Source: an uncultured Oscillospiraceae bacterium (GTDB lineage: Bacteria > Bacillota > Clostridia > Oscillospirales > Oscillospiraceae). From it: 64,000 bases of DNA. Positions 50,540 through 59,959 of the stretch are shown piece by piece. How positions within the stretch are numbered: position 1 is the stretch's first letter; every line of letters starts with the position of its first letter. The stretch is taken from assembly GCA_934591635.1 (NCBI GenBank), contig CAKTPI010000005.1, positions 56,360 to 120,359 on the forward strand, in the 5' to 3' direction. The notes below the pieces were generated by a model. It saw only the letters and a list, made by a program, of their open reading frames with translations, was not told the origin of the DNA and made no database searches. Made by a program: the position numbers and the translations under genes.

Positions 50540-51402
50540 GAAAACCGCGTTTATTGAAATCTCACCAGCTGAACCGCTCCGTGGCAGGTAATGGGTTGCT
50601 GTTCTTCCTGATGGGAATTTTTGGAATTCTGATGGCCCTGCCGCTGGTGATGATCATCAACAATGCCCTGAAGCCCCTGGATGAGTTGTTCCAGTACCCG
50701 CCGAAGCTTTTTGTGCGTAATCCAACCCTGGATAATTTTGTGGATTTGTTTGTTGCCATGAATGCATCCTGGGTGCCATTTTCCCGGTATTTGCTGAACA
50801 CGGTGATTATTACCGTGGGCGGCACGGTGGGGCATGTAATTTTGGCATCTCTTGCAGCTTACCCACTGTCAAAGCACAAATTCAAGGGCAGGGATACGCT
50901 GTTTAATCTGGTTGTTCTGTCCATGATGTTTTCCTGGACAGTCACACAGATCCCAAACTATATGATTATCTCTTGGCTGGGCATTAATAATACCTACCTT
51001 GCGCTGATCCTTCCCGCCTGCTCTTATGGCATGGGACTGTATCTGATGAAACAGTTTATGGATCAGCTGCCGAATTCTCTGATGGAATCTGCCCGCCTGG
51101 ATGGCGCAGGTGAATTCCGGGTGTATACCACGATCGTAATGCCGAATGTGAAGCCTGCCTGGCTGACGCTTGCTATCTTCCAGTTCCAGCAGATGTGGGG
51201 CAATACCGGTTCCATGTTTCTGCGGGATGAAGAGCTGAAGCCACTGCAATTTGCATTGCAGCAGATTGCGGCAGGCGGTACTGCACGAGCCGGTGCCAGC
51301 GCTGCGGTGACATTTATTATTGCAGCAATTCCCATTACATTTTTCCTGATTTGCCAGAGCAACGTCCTGGAGACTATGACAACCTCCGGCATGAAGGAAT
51401 AA
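50536..51402 (+). CDS. ABC sugar transporter permease, MalG/MsmG type (pair 1)
   Basis: A 288-residue partner of the preceding permease with six segments. EAA loop ESARLDGAGEFRVYTTIVMP (about residues 184-203); N-terminal LPLVMIINNALKP is typical of the CUT1 MalG-like half. Coupled by a 4-bp overlap to the upstream permease and 13 bp from the NHL-repeat gene downstream. Confidence 0.94.
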   Translation: MRKPRLLKSHQLNRSVAGNGLLFFLMGIFGILMALPLVMIINNALKPLDELFQYPPKLFVRNPTLDNFVDLFVAMNASWVPFSRYLLNTVIITVGGTVGHVILASLAAYPLSKHKFKGRDTLFNLVVLSMMFSWTVTQIPNYMIISWLGINNTYLALILPACSYGMGLYLMKQFMDQLPNSLMESARLDGAGEFRVYTTIVMPNVKPAWLTLAIFQFQQMWGNTGSMFLRDEELKPLQFALQQIAAGGTARAGASAAVTFIIAAIPITFFLICQSNVLETMTTSGMKE

Positions 51403-51415
51403 GGAGGCGGAGAAT

Positions 51416-52885
51416 ATGAGAAAAATCAGACGCTTTGCCTCGCTTGTGTCGGCGTTTATATTGCTTTCAATGGCTGTTTTGCTGCCCGTGAGCGCGGTGC
51501 CTTACGACACCTATAATTATGATGCATGGGAAAATATTGTGCATACGCCGGCGGCATATGTGCCGGATGGCTCTATTTCAGCGGTAACGCTGGGATTGGA
51601 CAAGAATTTTTCCAATCCGCAGGATATTTGTGTTGCTCCAAACGGAAATCTTTACATTGCCGATACCGGGAACAACCGGATCATCATCGTCAGCAGCAAA
51701 ACCCACCGGGTGGAGCGTATCATCACCAGTTTTGACAATAACGGAGTCCAGGATACCTTCAGTGCGCCCACCGGCGTCTGTGTATCCCAGAAGGAGCAGT
51801 TGTATATTGCCGACCGGGAAAATAAACGGGTGGTTGTGCTAGATGAGCAGGACAGGCTTGTTCGCATGGTGCAGGATCCCAAATCGGATGTTTTGGGGCC
51901 AGGCTTTGTGTTTAAGCCGCTGAAGATATCTGTTGACTACGCAGACCGTATTTACTGCATTGCCCAAAATATGTTTCAGGGCATTATGGTATTTGAAACC
52001 GACGGAAATTTTTCTGGCTTCTTTGGTACCATTGATGTGACCCTTTCTCTTTGGGAAAAGTTCTGGAAGAAGGTTGCAACCAAGGAAGAGCGCAGTAACC
52101 AGACCCTGTACATTGCAACGGAGTTTACTGGCATTGATATCGATGAGGATGGCTTTGTCTATGCCACAAACATCGATAAGGCCGGTGAACAGGGTGTGCG
52201 CCGTCTGAATCCCAGAGGCGAGGATGTGATCAAAAAGGGAAAGAATGCCAACGTTGGCGGTGACTTGTGGATCAGCAGCAGCGGCGCCTATAGCGGTGCA
52301 AGTCAGATCAACGATGTGGTGTATCGCGGGCATGGGATTTATTCTCTGCTGGACCGCAAACGCGGGCGTATTTTTACCTACGATCATGAAGGCAATCTGT
52401 TGTATATCTTTGGCGGCCTTGGCACGCAAAAAGGGACATTCAACACCCCTACGGCCATCGAGCAATGGGAAAATGGGCTGCTGGTGCTGGATGCGAACCG
52501 GGGGGAGATTTATAAGTTTACCCCAACGGAGTATGGAGCCCTGATCAATGAGGCGGTTGCACTGCGGCATGATGGCGATGAATCCTTGGCAGTTGGGCTG
52601 TGGGCAAGAGTGCTGGAACTGGATGAAAACAACGAGCTGGCAAACTCTGGCATCGGGAAGGCATACCTGTCTGCCGGAGACAATGTGTCGGCGATGAAGT
52701 ATCTGAAGATCGGCATGAATCGGGATTACTATTCTATCGCGTTCAAGCGCTACCGCGGTGACATCCTGCGAACTTATATGGCGCCGGTGCTGACGGGGCT
52801 TGCGGTTGTGCTGGTTGCGTGGTGGCTCTATCGTAAGATCAGAGATGCAGGACGCATTGGCAGGAAGGGAGGGGACACCGCGTGA
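51416..52885 (+). CDS. membrane-anchored NHL-repeat/TPR protein
   Basis: A 489-residue exported protein. Signal peptide (about residues 1-28), then a six-bladed NHL-type beta-propeller (about 60-380). Clear blades include NPQDICVAPNGNLYIADTGN and SAPTGVCVSQKEQLYIADREN, and the last blade ends LLVLDANRGEIYKF. A short TPR-like helical segment (about 390-440) and one C-terminal membrane helix (about 445-465) with a basic tail follow. This puts the propeller outside the cell, tethered at the C-terminus. Propeller and TPR suggest a binding or scaffolding role. GGAGGCGGAG precedes the ATG. The stop overlaps the YIP1 gene start. Confidence 0.87.
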   Translation: MRKIRRFASLVSAFILLSMAVLLPVSAVPYDTYNYDAWENIVHTPAAYVPDGSISAVTLGLDKNFSNPQDICVAPNGNLYIADTGNNRIIIVSSKTHRVERIITSFDNNGVQDTFSAPTGVCVSQKEQLYIADRENKRVVVLDEQDRLVRMVQDPKSDVLGPGFVFKPLKISVDYADRIYCIAQNMFQGIMVFETDGNFSGFFGTIDVTLSLWEKFWKKVATKEERSNQTLYIATEFTGIDIDEDGFVYATNIDKAGEQGVRRLNPRGEDVIKKGKNANVGGDLWISSSGAYSGASQINDVVYRGHGIYSLLDRKRGRIFTYDHEGNLLYIFGGLGTQKGTFNTPTAIEQWENGLLVLDANRGEIYKFTPTEYGALINEAVALRHDGDESLAVGLWARVLELDENNELANSGIGKAYLSAGDNVSAMKYLKIGMNRDYYSIAFKRYRGDILRTYMAPVLTGLAVVLVAWWLYRKIRDAGRIGRKGGDTA

Positions 52886-53514
52886 AGAAAGAATTTTCAA
52901 AGGAAAAGTGGTCGTATCTCCTTTATACCATCAGCCACCCCATGGATGGATTTTATTGGATTCGTCATCAGAACCGGGGGAGCGTCCCCATTGCGGTTTT
53001 GATGGTGATCCTTTTCTCGCTGAGCTTTTCTTTGAACCGCATTGGCGCAAACTTTATTGTAAATGAAGTGGAACCCGCCTCGGTGGACTCTCTGGAAGAG
53101 CTGTCCGGTGTACTCCTGCTGTATTTGCTGATTTGTGTATCAAACTGGTCGATAACCTGCCTGATGAACGGGGAAGGCAGAATGAAAGATATTGCAATTG
53201 CTGTCGGCTATAGCTGTGCTCCTCTGATTCCTGCGTTCCTGTTGGCAACGGCCATGAGCCACGTGATTACCGCAGAGGAAGCAGCGTTCTATTCCATCGT
53301 GATCGGTGCGGGGGTGTGCTATGCGGTGATTATGGCCCTGATTGGAATCATGCAGGTGCACAACTATACGCTGGGAAAGACTTTGCAGACGCTGTTTTTG
53401 ACTTTTGTGGCGATTCTGGTGATTATCTTCCTGTGCCTGCTGCTGGCAGACTTGATTGGGCAGGTATTTAATTTCTTTCGTTCCCTGTACATTGAGCTTA
53501 TTTTCAGAGCGTAG
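52882..53514 (+). CDS. YIP1-family membrane protein
   Basis: A 210-residue protein with five hydrophobic segments, of the Yip1 family. N-terminal HPMDGFYWIRHQNRGSVP (about residues 19-36) and the mid-protein GYSCAPLIPAFLL (about 109-121) match bacterial YIP1 members. Bacterial function unknown. GTG 52882 overlaps the TGA of the NHL gene (GTGA), so the two are translationally coupled and probably form one membrane assembly with the DUF5696 protein encoded 11 bp downstream. Confidence 0.85.
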   Translation: MKKEFSKEKWSYLLYTISHPMDGFYWIRHQNRGSVPIAVLMVILFSLSFSLNRIGANFIVNEVEPASVDSLEELSGVLLLYLLICVSNWSITCLMNGEGRMKDIAIAVGYSCAPLIPAFLLATAMSHVITAEEAAFYSIVIGAGVCYAVIMALIGIMQVHNYTLGKTLQTLFLTFVAILVIIFLCLLLADLIGQVFNFFRSLYIELIFRA

Positions 53515-53525
53515 GAGGGATTGTG

Positions 53526-56120
53526 ATGAACGGAACAAAAAGACCTGCTGCGGTTGGAAAAAAGCTGGTGTATATTCTGGTGACAGTGGTTGTAATGGGA
53601 GCGATCGGATATCTGGCCTATTACCTGCTTCATTTCAGCTTTTATGATACCTATACCCAATACCTGACCAGGTATGAAACAGAGGAGGGAACGGAGCTTT
53701 CCCTGCAAAAAAAGAAGCTTCCCGGCTATCGGGATTATAAGCTCGCAGCCGAAAGCGATGTGCTGGAGCTTTATCTAAACCAGAAAACTTCGGATGTGGC
53801 GGTGCTGGATAAGCGAACCGGTGAAATTACCTTCGCTGTGCCGCCTTTGGCAGACGAAGACCCGGTGGCAAATGCCTCAAATAGGAACTATCTGAAATCC
53901 CACGTGATTGTCAACTACTTCAATGCATCCCGGAAGGAAGGTGTCTTCGACTCCTATTCTATGGCAGTAGACCGCGATCAGGTCAGTTATGAAGGCCTTG
54001 CAGACGGTGTACGGGTTATCTACCAGATGGGTGATTTCTCCAACTCCATGGGGCGCGTGCCGATCTATATGTCGAACGAGAAGTTTGACGAGATCGCGGC
54101 AGCTCTGTCCGATGAGGATGCGGCAGCATTCGGTCGGTATTACACGACCAATTCGGACGTGTCCGGAATGCGCCAGCTGCTGAAGGCAGCGAGAAATAAT
54201 AAAAATACCAAGAAAAAGCTCTCTGCCATGTTTGAATCCGTGGACTTTACAGAGGAGGACTGTGTTGCCCAGATGGCGCTTGCCGGCAGTGCTGTGACGG
54301 TTCCGGTTTCCCTGACGGTACCGGTGGAATACCGGCTGACGGATGACCATTTGGATGTTACCGTACCGGTCAGCGGCATCGAGGAAAAGGGCGGTGCGTC
54401 TATCTACCGGATTCAGCTGCTCCGTAATTTTGGCGCACAGGATAATACCGGGAGCGGCTACATTGTAGTACCAAACGGTGATGGCTCCATCATCAATTTT
54501 AACAATGGCAAAAATGGTGCCGGTGTGGGGAATTATTCCCAATTTGTCTATGGTATTGATCCGTTGGCCGCTGACTATACGGTGCTGGAGAACGCAAATG
54601 ATATCACCATGAGTTTGTTTGGATTGTGCAAGGAGGGGGGAACCATTCTTGCAACCATAGAAGAGGGAGCCTCTCTTGCGTCCATTACGGCGGGTGTTTC
54701 CGGCGGTGTCAATAATTACAATTACGCCTATGCCGGCTTTGTCATTCGCGGCAGCGAAACGTTGGAAATGTTTGGCACAACCGGTAATGAGGCAAACCTC
54801 CCCATTATAGAGCCGGCACCCTACGACCATCCCCTGACGGTGCGTTACACCTTCCTGGATGAAGAGCACACGGGGTATACGGGGATTGCCAATTACATGC
54901 GCAGCCGCCTGATTTCTGAGGGCGTGCTCACGTCCAAGACGGAAAATGGAGATATTAAGCTGTACTATGATGTGCTTGCCAGTGCAGAAGTCCGGAAATT
55001 CTTCCTGGGTAAGCAGTATAAGGGCTTGACTGCGATGACGACGTTCCAGGAGGCCGGGCAGATGTTTGACGCACTGGCTGATCTGGGGGTTGCCAACCAG
55101 GTGCTGAACCTGCAGGGGTGGTTCAATGGCGGCTATTATCATGACGTAGCGGACAAGATTCGTGTCCCGGCAAAACTGGGCGGTAAGGGTGGGCTTGAAG
55201 CTCTGAATGAAAAAGTGACGCAAAACGGTGGAAGTCTGTTTGTTGATGTCGCGCTTCAAAAGGTGCCGTATACCAGCAAGCGCTACAACTATCAGGCGGA
55301 ATCCGCAAAGTACTATGGAAGTGGATATGTGGCAGGCTTTGGGCAGGTGAACCCAGTTTCCTTGCGGCAAACTGCCTCTCTGGGTTATACAGAAACCAAG
55401 TATAATCTGGTTAGTCCGAAGTTTCTGGTGCGGTACGCAACGACATTCGCTCAAAAAATAGAGCAGTACGGTGTCGATGGCATTTCTCTCCGTGACCTGG
55501 GCACAACGCTTTTCTCGGACAAGAAACGAACCGGTCAGATTAACCGGGAAGAGGCTCTGGATGTGGTCACTGCGATGCTCGGTACGATGCAGCAGACTGG
55601 AAAGAAGATGATGGTCAACCGTTCCAATGACTATGCCTGGAGCGTGGCAGGGGATATCACCAATTTACCGCTGGATGACAATGACTACATCCTGGTGGAT
55701 GCCAATATTCCGCTGTATGAAATGATTGTGCATGGATCGATTGACTACTGCGGCGGCGTTTATAACCTGGCCAGCACGGCGGATAGCCGAATACAGGTGC
55801 TGACAATGCTGGAGTATGGCGCGGCACCCCACTTCCTGTTTACCTGGCAGAACACCTCAGACATGAAGTATTCTGCTATGAGCAGCGATTACTCCACTAC
55901 CTTTGCGGTGTGGTCAGAGAAAGCGGCGGAGGTTTACAAGGAAGTGAACGCAGTTTTGTCCCGGGTATCCGGGGAAGAGATGACTGCCCATGAAATTCTC
56001 CCAAATGGGATTCGTAAGGTCGTGTACAGTAATGGTGTTATGATCTACATTAATTATTCATCGCAGAATTTAAGTGTCGATGGCATTTCGGTTCCTGCAA
56101 TGGGTTATGCCGTTCTGTAA
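53526..56120 (+). CDS. DUF5696-family membrane-anchored protein
   Basis: An 864-residue protein anchored by one N-terminal helix (about residues 13-35), with a large extracellular part. A beta-rich first half (about 60-430) is followed by a part that looks like a glycosidase-type barrel (about 465-790: YKGLTAMTTFQEAGQMFDAL, LNLQGWFNGGYYHDV, YGVDGISLRDLGTTLFSD, MVNRSNDYAW) and a short C-terminal beta domain. I recognise the overall type as DUF5696, found beside sugar ABC importers. Catalytic residues are not established; Asp in GISLRDLG and Asp/Asn in VNRSNDYAW are candidates. ATG 53526 follows GGAGGGATT. It is the last of the NHL-YIP1-DUF5696 trio. Confidence 0.8.
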   Translation: MNGTKRPAAVGKKLVYILVTVVVMGAIGYLAYYLLHFSFYDTYTQYLTRYETEEGTELSLQKKKLPGYRDYKLAAESDVLELYLNQKTSDVAVLDKRTGEITFAVPPLADEDPVANASNRNYLKSHVIVNYFNASRKEGVFDSYSMAVDRDQVSYEGLADGVRVIYQMGDFSNSMGRVPIYMSNEKFDEIAAALSDEDAAAFGRYYTTNSDVSGMRQLLKAARNNKNTKKKLSAMFESVDFTEEDCVAQMALAGSAVTVPVSLTVPVEYRLTDDHLDVTVPVSGIEEKGGASIYRIQLLRNFGAQDNTGSGYIVVPNGDGSIINFNNGKNGAGVGNYSQFVYGIDPLAADYTVLENANDITMSLFGLCKEGGTILATIEEGASLASITAGVSGGVNNYNYAYAGFVIRGSETLEMFGTTGNEANLPIIEPAPYDHPLTVRYTFLDEEHTGYTGIANYMRSRLISEGVLTSKTENGDIKLYYDVLASAEVRKFFLGKQYKGLTAMTTFQEAGQMFDALADLGVANQVLNLQGWFNGGYYHDVADKIRVPAKLGGKGGLEALNEKVTQNGGSLFVDVALQKVPYTSKRYNYQAESAKYYGSGYVAGFGQVNPVSLRQTASLGYTETKYNLVSPKFLVRYATTFAQKIEQYGVDGISLRDLGTTLFSDKKRTGQINREEALDVVTAMLGTMQQTGKKMMVNRSNDYAWSVAGDITNLPLDDNDYILVDANIPLYEMIVHGSIDYCGGVYNLASTADSRIQVLTMLEYGAAPHFLFTWQNTSDMKYSAMSSDYSTTFAVWSEKAAEVYKEVNAVLSRVSGEEMTAHEILPNGIRKVVYSNGVMIYINYSSQNLSVDGISVPAMGYAVL

Positions 56121-56132
56121 GGGGGTGGGGAA

Positions 56133-57044
56133 GTGAAGAAAAAGCATTCGCTGACATTGACACAGAAAAGAACCGTAAACGGCTATCTTTTCATCCTCCC
56201 TTGGTTGGTTGGCTTTGCGGCATTTTATGTCAGAAGCCTCTTTATGACTATCCAGTTTTCTCTGTCTGATTTGACGGTGGACGTGGGCGGCTATTCCCTG
56301 AAATGGGTGGGCCTGAAAAACTATATCTATGCCTTTACAGTGCACGGAAATTTCAAGCAGATTCTTACTTCATCTGTCATAGATATGCTGGTGGATGTCC
56401 CGCTTATTATCTTTTTCAGTTTGTTCATGGCGCTGATGCTGAATCGGAAGATGAAGTGCCGGACGCTGGTTCGCGCGATTTTCTTCCTACCGGTTATTCT
56501 GAATGCGGATGCCATCGTGGAGGCCATCAAAACGGCTTCTGCTATGGTTGCTACCGGTATCAGCACCTCCAGCCAGGAAATGGCCCAGGAAGCATCCGGA
56601 AGCATGGGCGTTGGCTACTACATCGATTTGTTTGGCAACCTGATGATTTCTCGGGATTTGCTGGAATATATCGTTGGTGCGGTCAGCCGGATTACCAGCA
56701 TTGTGTCCGCATCCGGTGTCCAGATTGTGATTTTCATTGCGGCGCTCCAGTCCATCCCCAGTTCGATGTATGAGGTTGCAAAGATTGAGGGCGCAACTGG
56801 ATATGAAACCTTCTGGAAGGTGACGTTTCCCATGGTGATGCCCCATATCATTACCAATGTGGTCTATACTGTGGTGGATAGTTTTGTCAACAGCGATGTG
56901 GTGACACTGGCATATGATACTGCCTTTACTGAGTTTAATTACGGACTCAGTTCCGTGTTCAGTCTGGTCAGTACGGTCGTCACCTGTGCGATCCTGGTGT
57001 TGGTCTGCGGCTTCATTTCCAAGCGGACCTTCTATTACAACTAA
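56133..57044 (+). CDS. ABC sugar transporter permease, MalF/LplB type (pair 2)
   Basis: A 303-residue permease with six segments. It has the start NGYLFILPWLVGFAAFYV and the EAA loop YEVAKIEGATGYETFWKVTFP (about residues 213-233). A large inserted loop (about 125-170, rich in Ser and Met, SASAMVATGISTSSQEMAQE) between membrane segments is unusual for the family. GTG 56133 follows GGGGGTGGGG, 12 bp after the DUF5696 gene. Confidence 0.92.
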   Translation: MKKKHSLTLTQKRTVNGYLFILPWLVGFAAFYVRSLFMTIQFSLSDLTVDVGGYSLKWVGLKNYIYAFTVHGNFKQILTSSVIDMLVDVPLIIFFSLFMALMLNRKMKCRTLVRAIFFLPVILNADAIVEAIKTASAMVATGISTSSQEMAQEASGSMGVGYYIDLFGNLMISRDLLEYIVGAVSRITSIVSASGVQIVIFIAALQSIPSSMYEVAKIEGATGYETFWKVTFPMVMPHIITNVVYTVVDSFVNSDVVTLAYDTAFTEFNYGLSSVFSLVSTVVTCAILVLVCGFISKRTFYYN

Positions 57045-57062
57045 GGGAAGGGAGGAGTGCGC

Positions 57063-58061
57063 ATGTTTTCTGACGTGAAGCGGTATTTTTCCAAGCATTT
57101 TGCAGCGCTGCACAATGAGTCAACGGCCTTAAATGAGCGATTGGCAATTGCCAATGGGATCAAGGGCTTTTTGATGGCAGTGTTCCGGTTTGTTATCATC
57201 ATCGGCGTTTGCTATGTCATTATGGGACCGGTTTTCGGTATCATTGCAAATTCCTTCTTCTCCAATAAGGATGCCTATAATCCAATGGTGTATCTGATTC
57301 CTCAGGCTCCAACGCTGGAGCGGTATCAGATGGCAATCAAGATCATGGATTATGTGCCGACAATGCTCAAATCTCTGCTGAATTCGTTGGTTCTGATGCT
57401 GCTGCAAATTTTGACTTGCTCCATGGTGGGCTATGGATTTGCGCGGTTTAAGTTCCCGCTGAAGAATTTGCTTTTTGGCTGTGTGGTTGTGATGATCGTA
57501 ATTCCGGCACATACCATTATGCTCCCGCTGTACATGACTTTCCGGAATTTTGATCCCCTTGGCATCATTTCGGCCATCACCGGCAGCACTGTAAACCTGA
57601 TGGGTACTCCCATCCCAATGGCACTGATGACGGCGCTTGGCTGCGGCCTCCGCTCCGGATTGTATATTTACATCTTTAATCAGTTTTTTCGCGGCCTGCC
57701 AAAGGAAATTGAGGAGGCAGCCCTGGTGGATGGAGCCGGTACCTGGTATACCTATTTCTTTATTATGCTGCGCAATGCGATGCCATCGGTAATCACAGTT
57801 TCGGTGTTCTCCCTGGTGTGGCAGTATAATGATACTTTCTATGCTAAGCTTTTCCATTTGCCCCAGTCGATGTCCATTGGCACGCGAATTTCTTCGTTGG
57901 TTGCCAATATTGCAAACCAGTATAAGATTATGGATAAAACCATTCAAACGCTGTACCTGGATGCGGGCATTGTGCTGATGCTGATTCCTGTGGTACTGAT
58001 TTATGTGATTTTGCAGAAGCAGTTTATTGAAGGTGTGGAGCGAAGCGGTATTGTCGGTTAA
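57063..58061 (+). CDS. ABC sugar transporter permease, MalG/LplC type (pair 2)
   Basis: A 332-residue permease, partner of the preceding gene. An N-terminal cytoplasmic extension of about 35 residues precedes the first membrane segment (about 38-60, FRFVIIIGVCYVIMGPVFG). EAA loop EEAALVDGAGTWYTYFFIMLRNAMP (about 220-244). ATG 57063 follows GGGAGGAG at 6 bp; GTG 57057 lies within that site. The 119 bp after it contain no gene before the repeat protein. Confidence 0.93.
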   Translation: MFSDVKRYFSKHFAALHNESTALNERLAIANGIKGFLMAVFRFVIIIGVCYVIMGPVFGIIANSFFSNKDAYNPMVYLIPQAPTLERYQMAIKIMDYVPTMLKSLLNSLVLMLLQILTCSMVGYGFARFKFPLKNLLFGCVVVMIVIPAHTIMLPLYMTFRNFDPLGIISAITGSTVNLMGTPIPMALMTALGCGLRSGLYIYIFNQFFRGLPKEIEEAALVDGAGTWYTYFFIMLRNAMPSVITVSVFSLVWQYNDTFYAKLFHLPQSMSIGTRISSLVANIANQYKIMDKTIQTLYLDAGIVLMLIPVVLIYVILQKQFIEGVERSGIVG

Positions 58062-58180
58062 GATTTCTACTTTGCTCAATATGATAAATGCCTGGAGAGA
58101 GGAGGCGTGATAGCGGGAAGGCCGAATGTCCTTTTTACGCATCCCTAAATAAACCATCAACATTTAAGGAGGAAAGAAAC

Positions 58181-59917
58181 GTGAAATTGAACAAACTTCT
58201 GGCTCTGGTTCTGGCTGTAGTTATGGTGATGTCCCTGATTCCCGCGGCAATGGCGGAAACGGAAGTCAGCCTGGACTTTGAGGACGGCAACGCCGGCTTC
58301 GTTGCCGTCTATGAGGGTATGGCAAACTCTGCATCGGCTACTCTTGAGGTTGTCCCCTACAATGGCAGTAATGCCCTGAAGGTGACAAACGGAAATGGGA
58401 AGGTTCCCTATATCGCGTTTGATGTGCTCAGTCTGCTGGGCGAAAAGGCTGCCGATGTTGCATCCGTTGAGATGACCATGGGCATCGAAAACCCCGATGG
58501 CAAGTTCTACGCCTGCTCTGGTGAGATGAAGCTTTTCACTGGTGGCAGCCTGAGCAAAATGGCCCGTGCCTGGTCCGTTTATATGGAAAAGAAGAATCCG
58601 AAGGTTGCTGTCTTCGAGATGGGCGAAGAGGCTTTCTCTGAGGATGCCCCGCTGATGGTGGTCACGCTGTCTGTGGATAATGGTTCCGCCAAGGGTGCGG
58701 CTCCTGCTGTGCTGTATGTGGACGATGTCCGCTTCCTGGATGCAGAGGGAAATGTGATTGCGGCCGATTCTACTGCTTCCTTTAATGCACCCGAGGGCTT
58801 TGGCGGCGGCGCGGATATGAGCAATCTCCAGTATCTGGGGACTGATGCTGTGGAGCTGGAAGGAATGGCAGGCCTCTCTGCCGGTGCCTGGAGCCAGGAC
58901 GGTGTGACAATGACAGATGAATTTAAGGCTGCCCTGGTACCCGGTGCGGTGGTCGAGATCAGCTACTCCTCTGAGTCCGGTGATATCTGGCTGGTAATGC
59001 CGGATGCAGCAGCCGGTTGGAGCCGCATTGAGCAGCAGACCGCCGTGACCAACCTGAGCCACAGCACAGCCCAGATCACCTTTGAGCAGATTGCGGCAGT
59101 CCTGGGCGATGACATTTCTGCCTGGGGTGACAGAATGCAGTGCGAATCCAGCGGTGCATGGGAAGTTTATGGCGTGAAGGTTGGACAGCCCACGGGTCTG
59201 CAGAACCTTGCCAACAAAGTCAGTATCGATGGCTTTGAAAAATCCGGCTCTGCCTGGGGCCAGGATGGTATTGAACTGACCGAAGAGCAGTGGGCTATGA
59301 TGAAGCCCGGTGCCGTGATTGAAATCAATTATTCCTCCGAGAGCGGCGACATGTGGATCGTGCTGCCTTGGGCAGAAGCAGGCTGGACCCGCATCGAGCA
59401 GCAGACCGCTGCCTGCAATGGTTCGATTTGCCAGATCAGCTATGAGCAGATTGCAGCCGTCTTGGGTGATGACGTTTCCAAGTGGGGCACCATGCTCCAG
59501 TGCGAATCCAGCGGTGCCTGGGAGGTCTATGGTGTTTCCATCGCTTCTGCTGCTTTTGTTCCTGTCAAGGGCAATGTCCTGATGGACGGCTTTGCTCCTT
59601 CCGGCGCTGCCTGGAGTCAGGATGGCTTGGAGCTGACCGAGGAGCAGATTGCAATGCTGGTTCCCGGCGCTGTGATCACCATTCAGTACGAGTCCGAAAA
59701 CGGCGATATGTGGATCGTAATGCCCGATGCTGCCGCCGGTTGGAGCCGGATTCAGCAGCAGACTGCTGCCTGTGATGGCTCTGTCTGCCAGATTACCTAC
59801 GAGCAGATTGCCGAGGTTTGCGGCGATGATGTCTCTGCCTGGGGCGGCAGAATGCAGTGTGAAGCCAGCGGTGCATGGACGGTATTCGCGGCTTACATTG
59901 GCACCGCTGTCAAGTAA
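58181..59917 (+). CDS. secreted protein with three ~120-residue carbohydrate-binding-like repeats
   Basis: A 578-residue secreted protein. Signal peptide ends AAMA (about residue 25). A jelly-roll-like domain follows (about 26-205, beginning VSLDFEDGNAGFV and ending VLYVDDVRFLD), then three tandem repeats (roughly residues 217-337, 346-457 and 464-578) at a period of 119-122 residues. Each repeat carries W-x-QDG, PGAVIEINYSSESGDMWIV, a W-x-RI-x-QQT segment, YEQIAAVLGDDVS and a closing QCESSGAWEVYGV. I think the repeats are a binding module of the kind seen in ruminococcal fibre-binding proteins, but cannot name the family. GTG 58181 follows AAGGAGG. Codon use is highly biased, suggesting strong expression. 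Confidence 0.8.
   Translation: MKLNKLLALVLAVVMVMSLIPAAMAETEVSLDFEDGNAGFVAVYEGMANSASATLEVVPYNGSNALKVTNGNGKVPYIAFDVLSLLGEKAADVASVEMTMGIENPDGKFYACSGEMKLFTGGSLSKMARAWSVYMEKKNPKVAVFEMGEEAFSEDAPLMVVTLSVDNGSAKGAAPAVLYVDDVRFLDAEGNVIAADSTASFNAPEGFGGGADMSNLQYLGTDAVELEGMAGLSAGAWSQDGVTMTDEFKAALVPGAVVEISYSSESGDIWLVMPDAAAGWSRIEQQTAVTNLSHSTAQITFEQIAAVLGDDISAWGDRMQCESSGAWEVYGVKVGQPTGLQNLANKVSIDGFEKSGSAWGQDGIELTEEQWAMMKPGAVIEINYSSESGDMWIVLPWAEAGWTRIEQQTAACNGSICQISYEQIAAVLGDDVSKWGTMLQCESSGAWEVYGVSIASAAFVPVKGNVLMDGFAPSGAAWSQDGLELTEEQIAMLVPGAVITIQYESENGDMWIVMPDAAAGWSRIQQQTAACDGSVCQITYEQIAEVCGDDVSAWGGRMQCEASGAWTVFAAYIGTAVK
58830..59910 (+). repeat. three tandem 357-366-bp coding repeats
   Basis: Equivalent points (the GCCTGG of the W-x-QDG motif) lie at 58886, 59252 and 59609, 366 and 357 bp apart. 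The repeats are conserved at DNA level, most strongly between the stretches encoding EQQTA, EQIAAVLGDD and QCESSGAWEV, so recombination between units is possible. Confidence 0.85.
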
Positions 59918-59959
59918 TACAGTGGCTTGCTCATCTTGAATAACAGGAGGATAAACAAA

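Noticed and set aside
53877..55454. A 525-codon minus-strand open frame inside the DUF5696 gene
   Set aside because: Mirror of the coding strand; rich in Arg, His and Gln with no recognisable motif, no ribosome site and no promoter.
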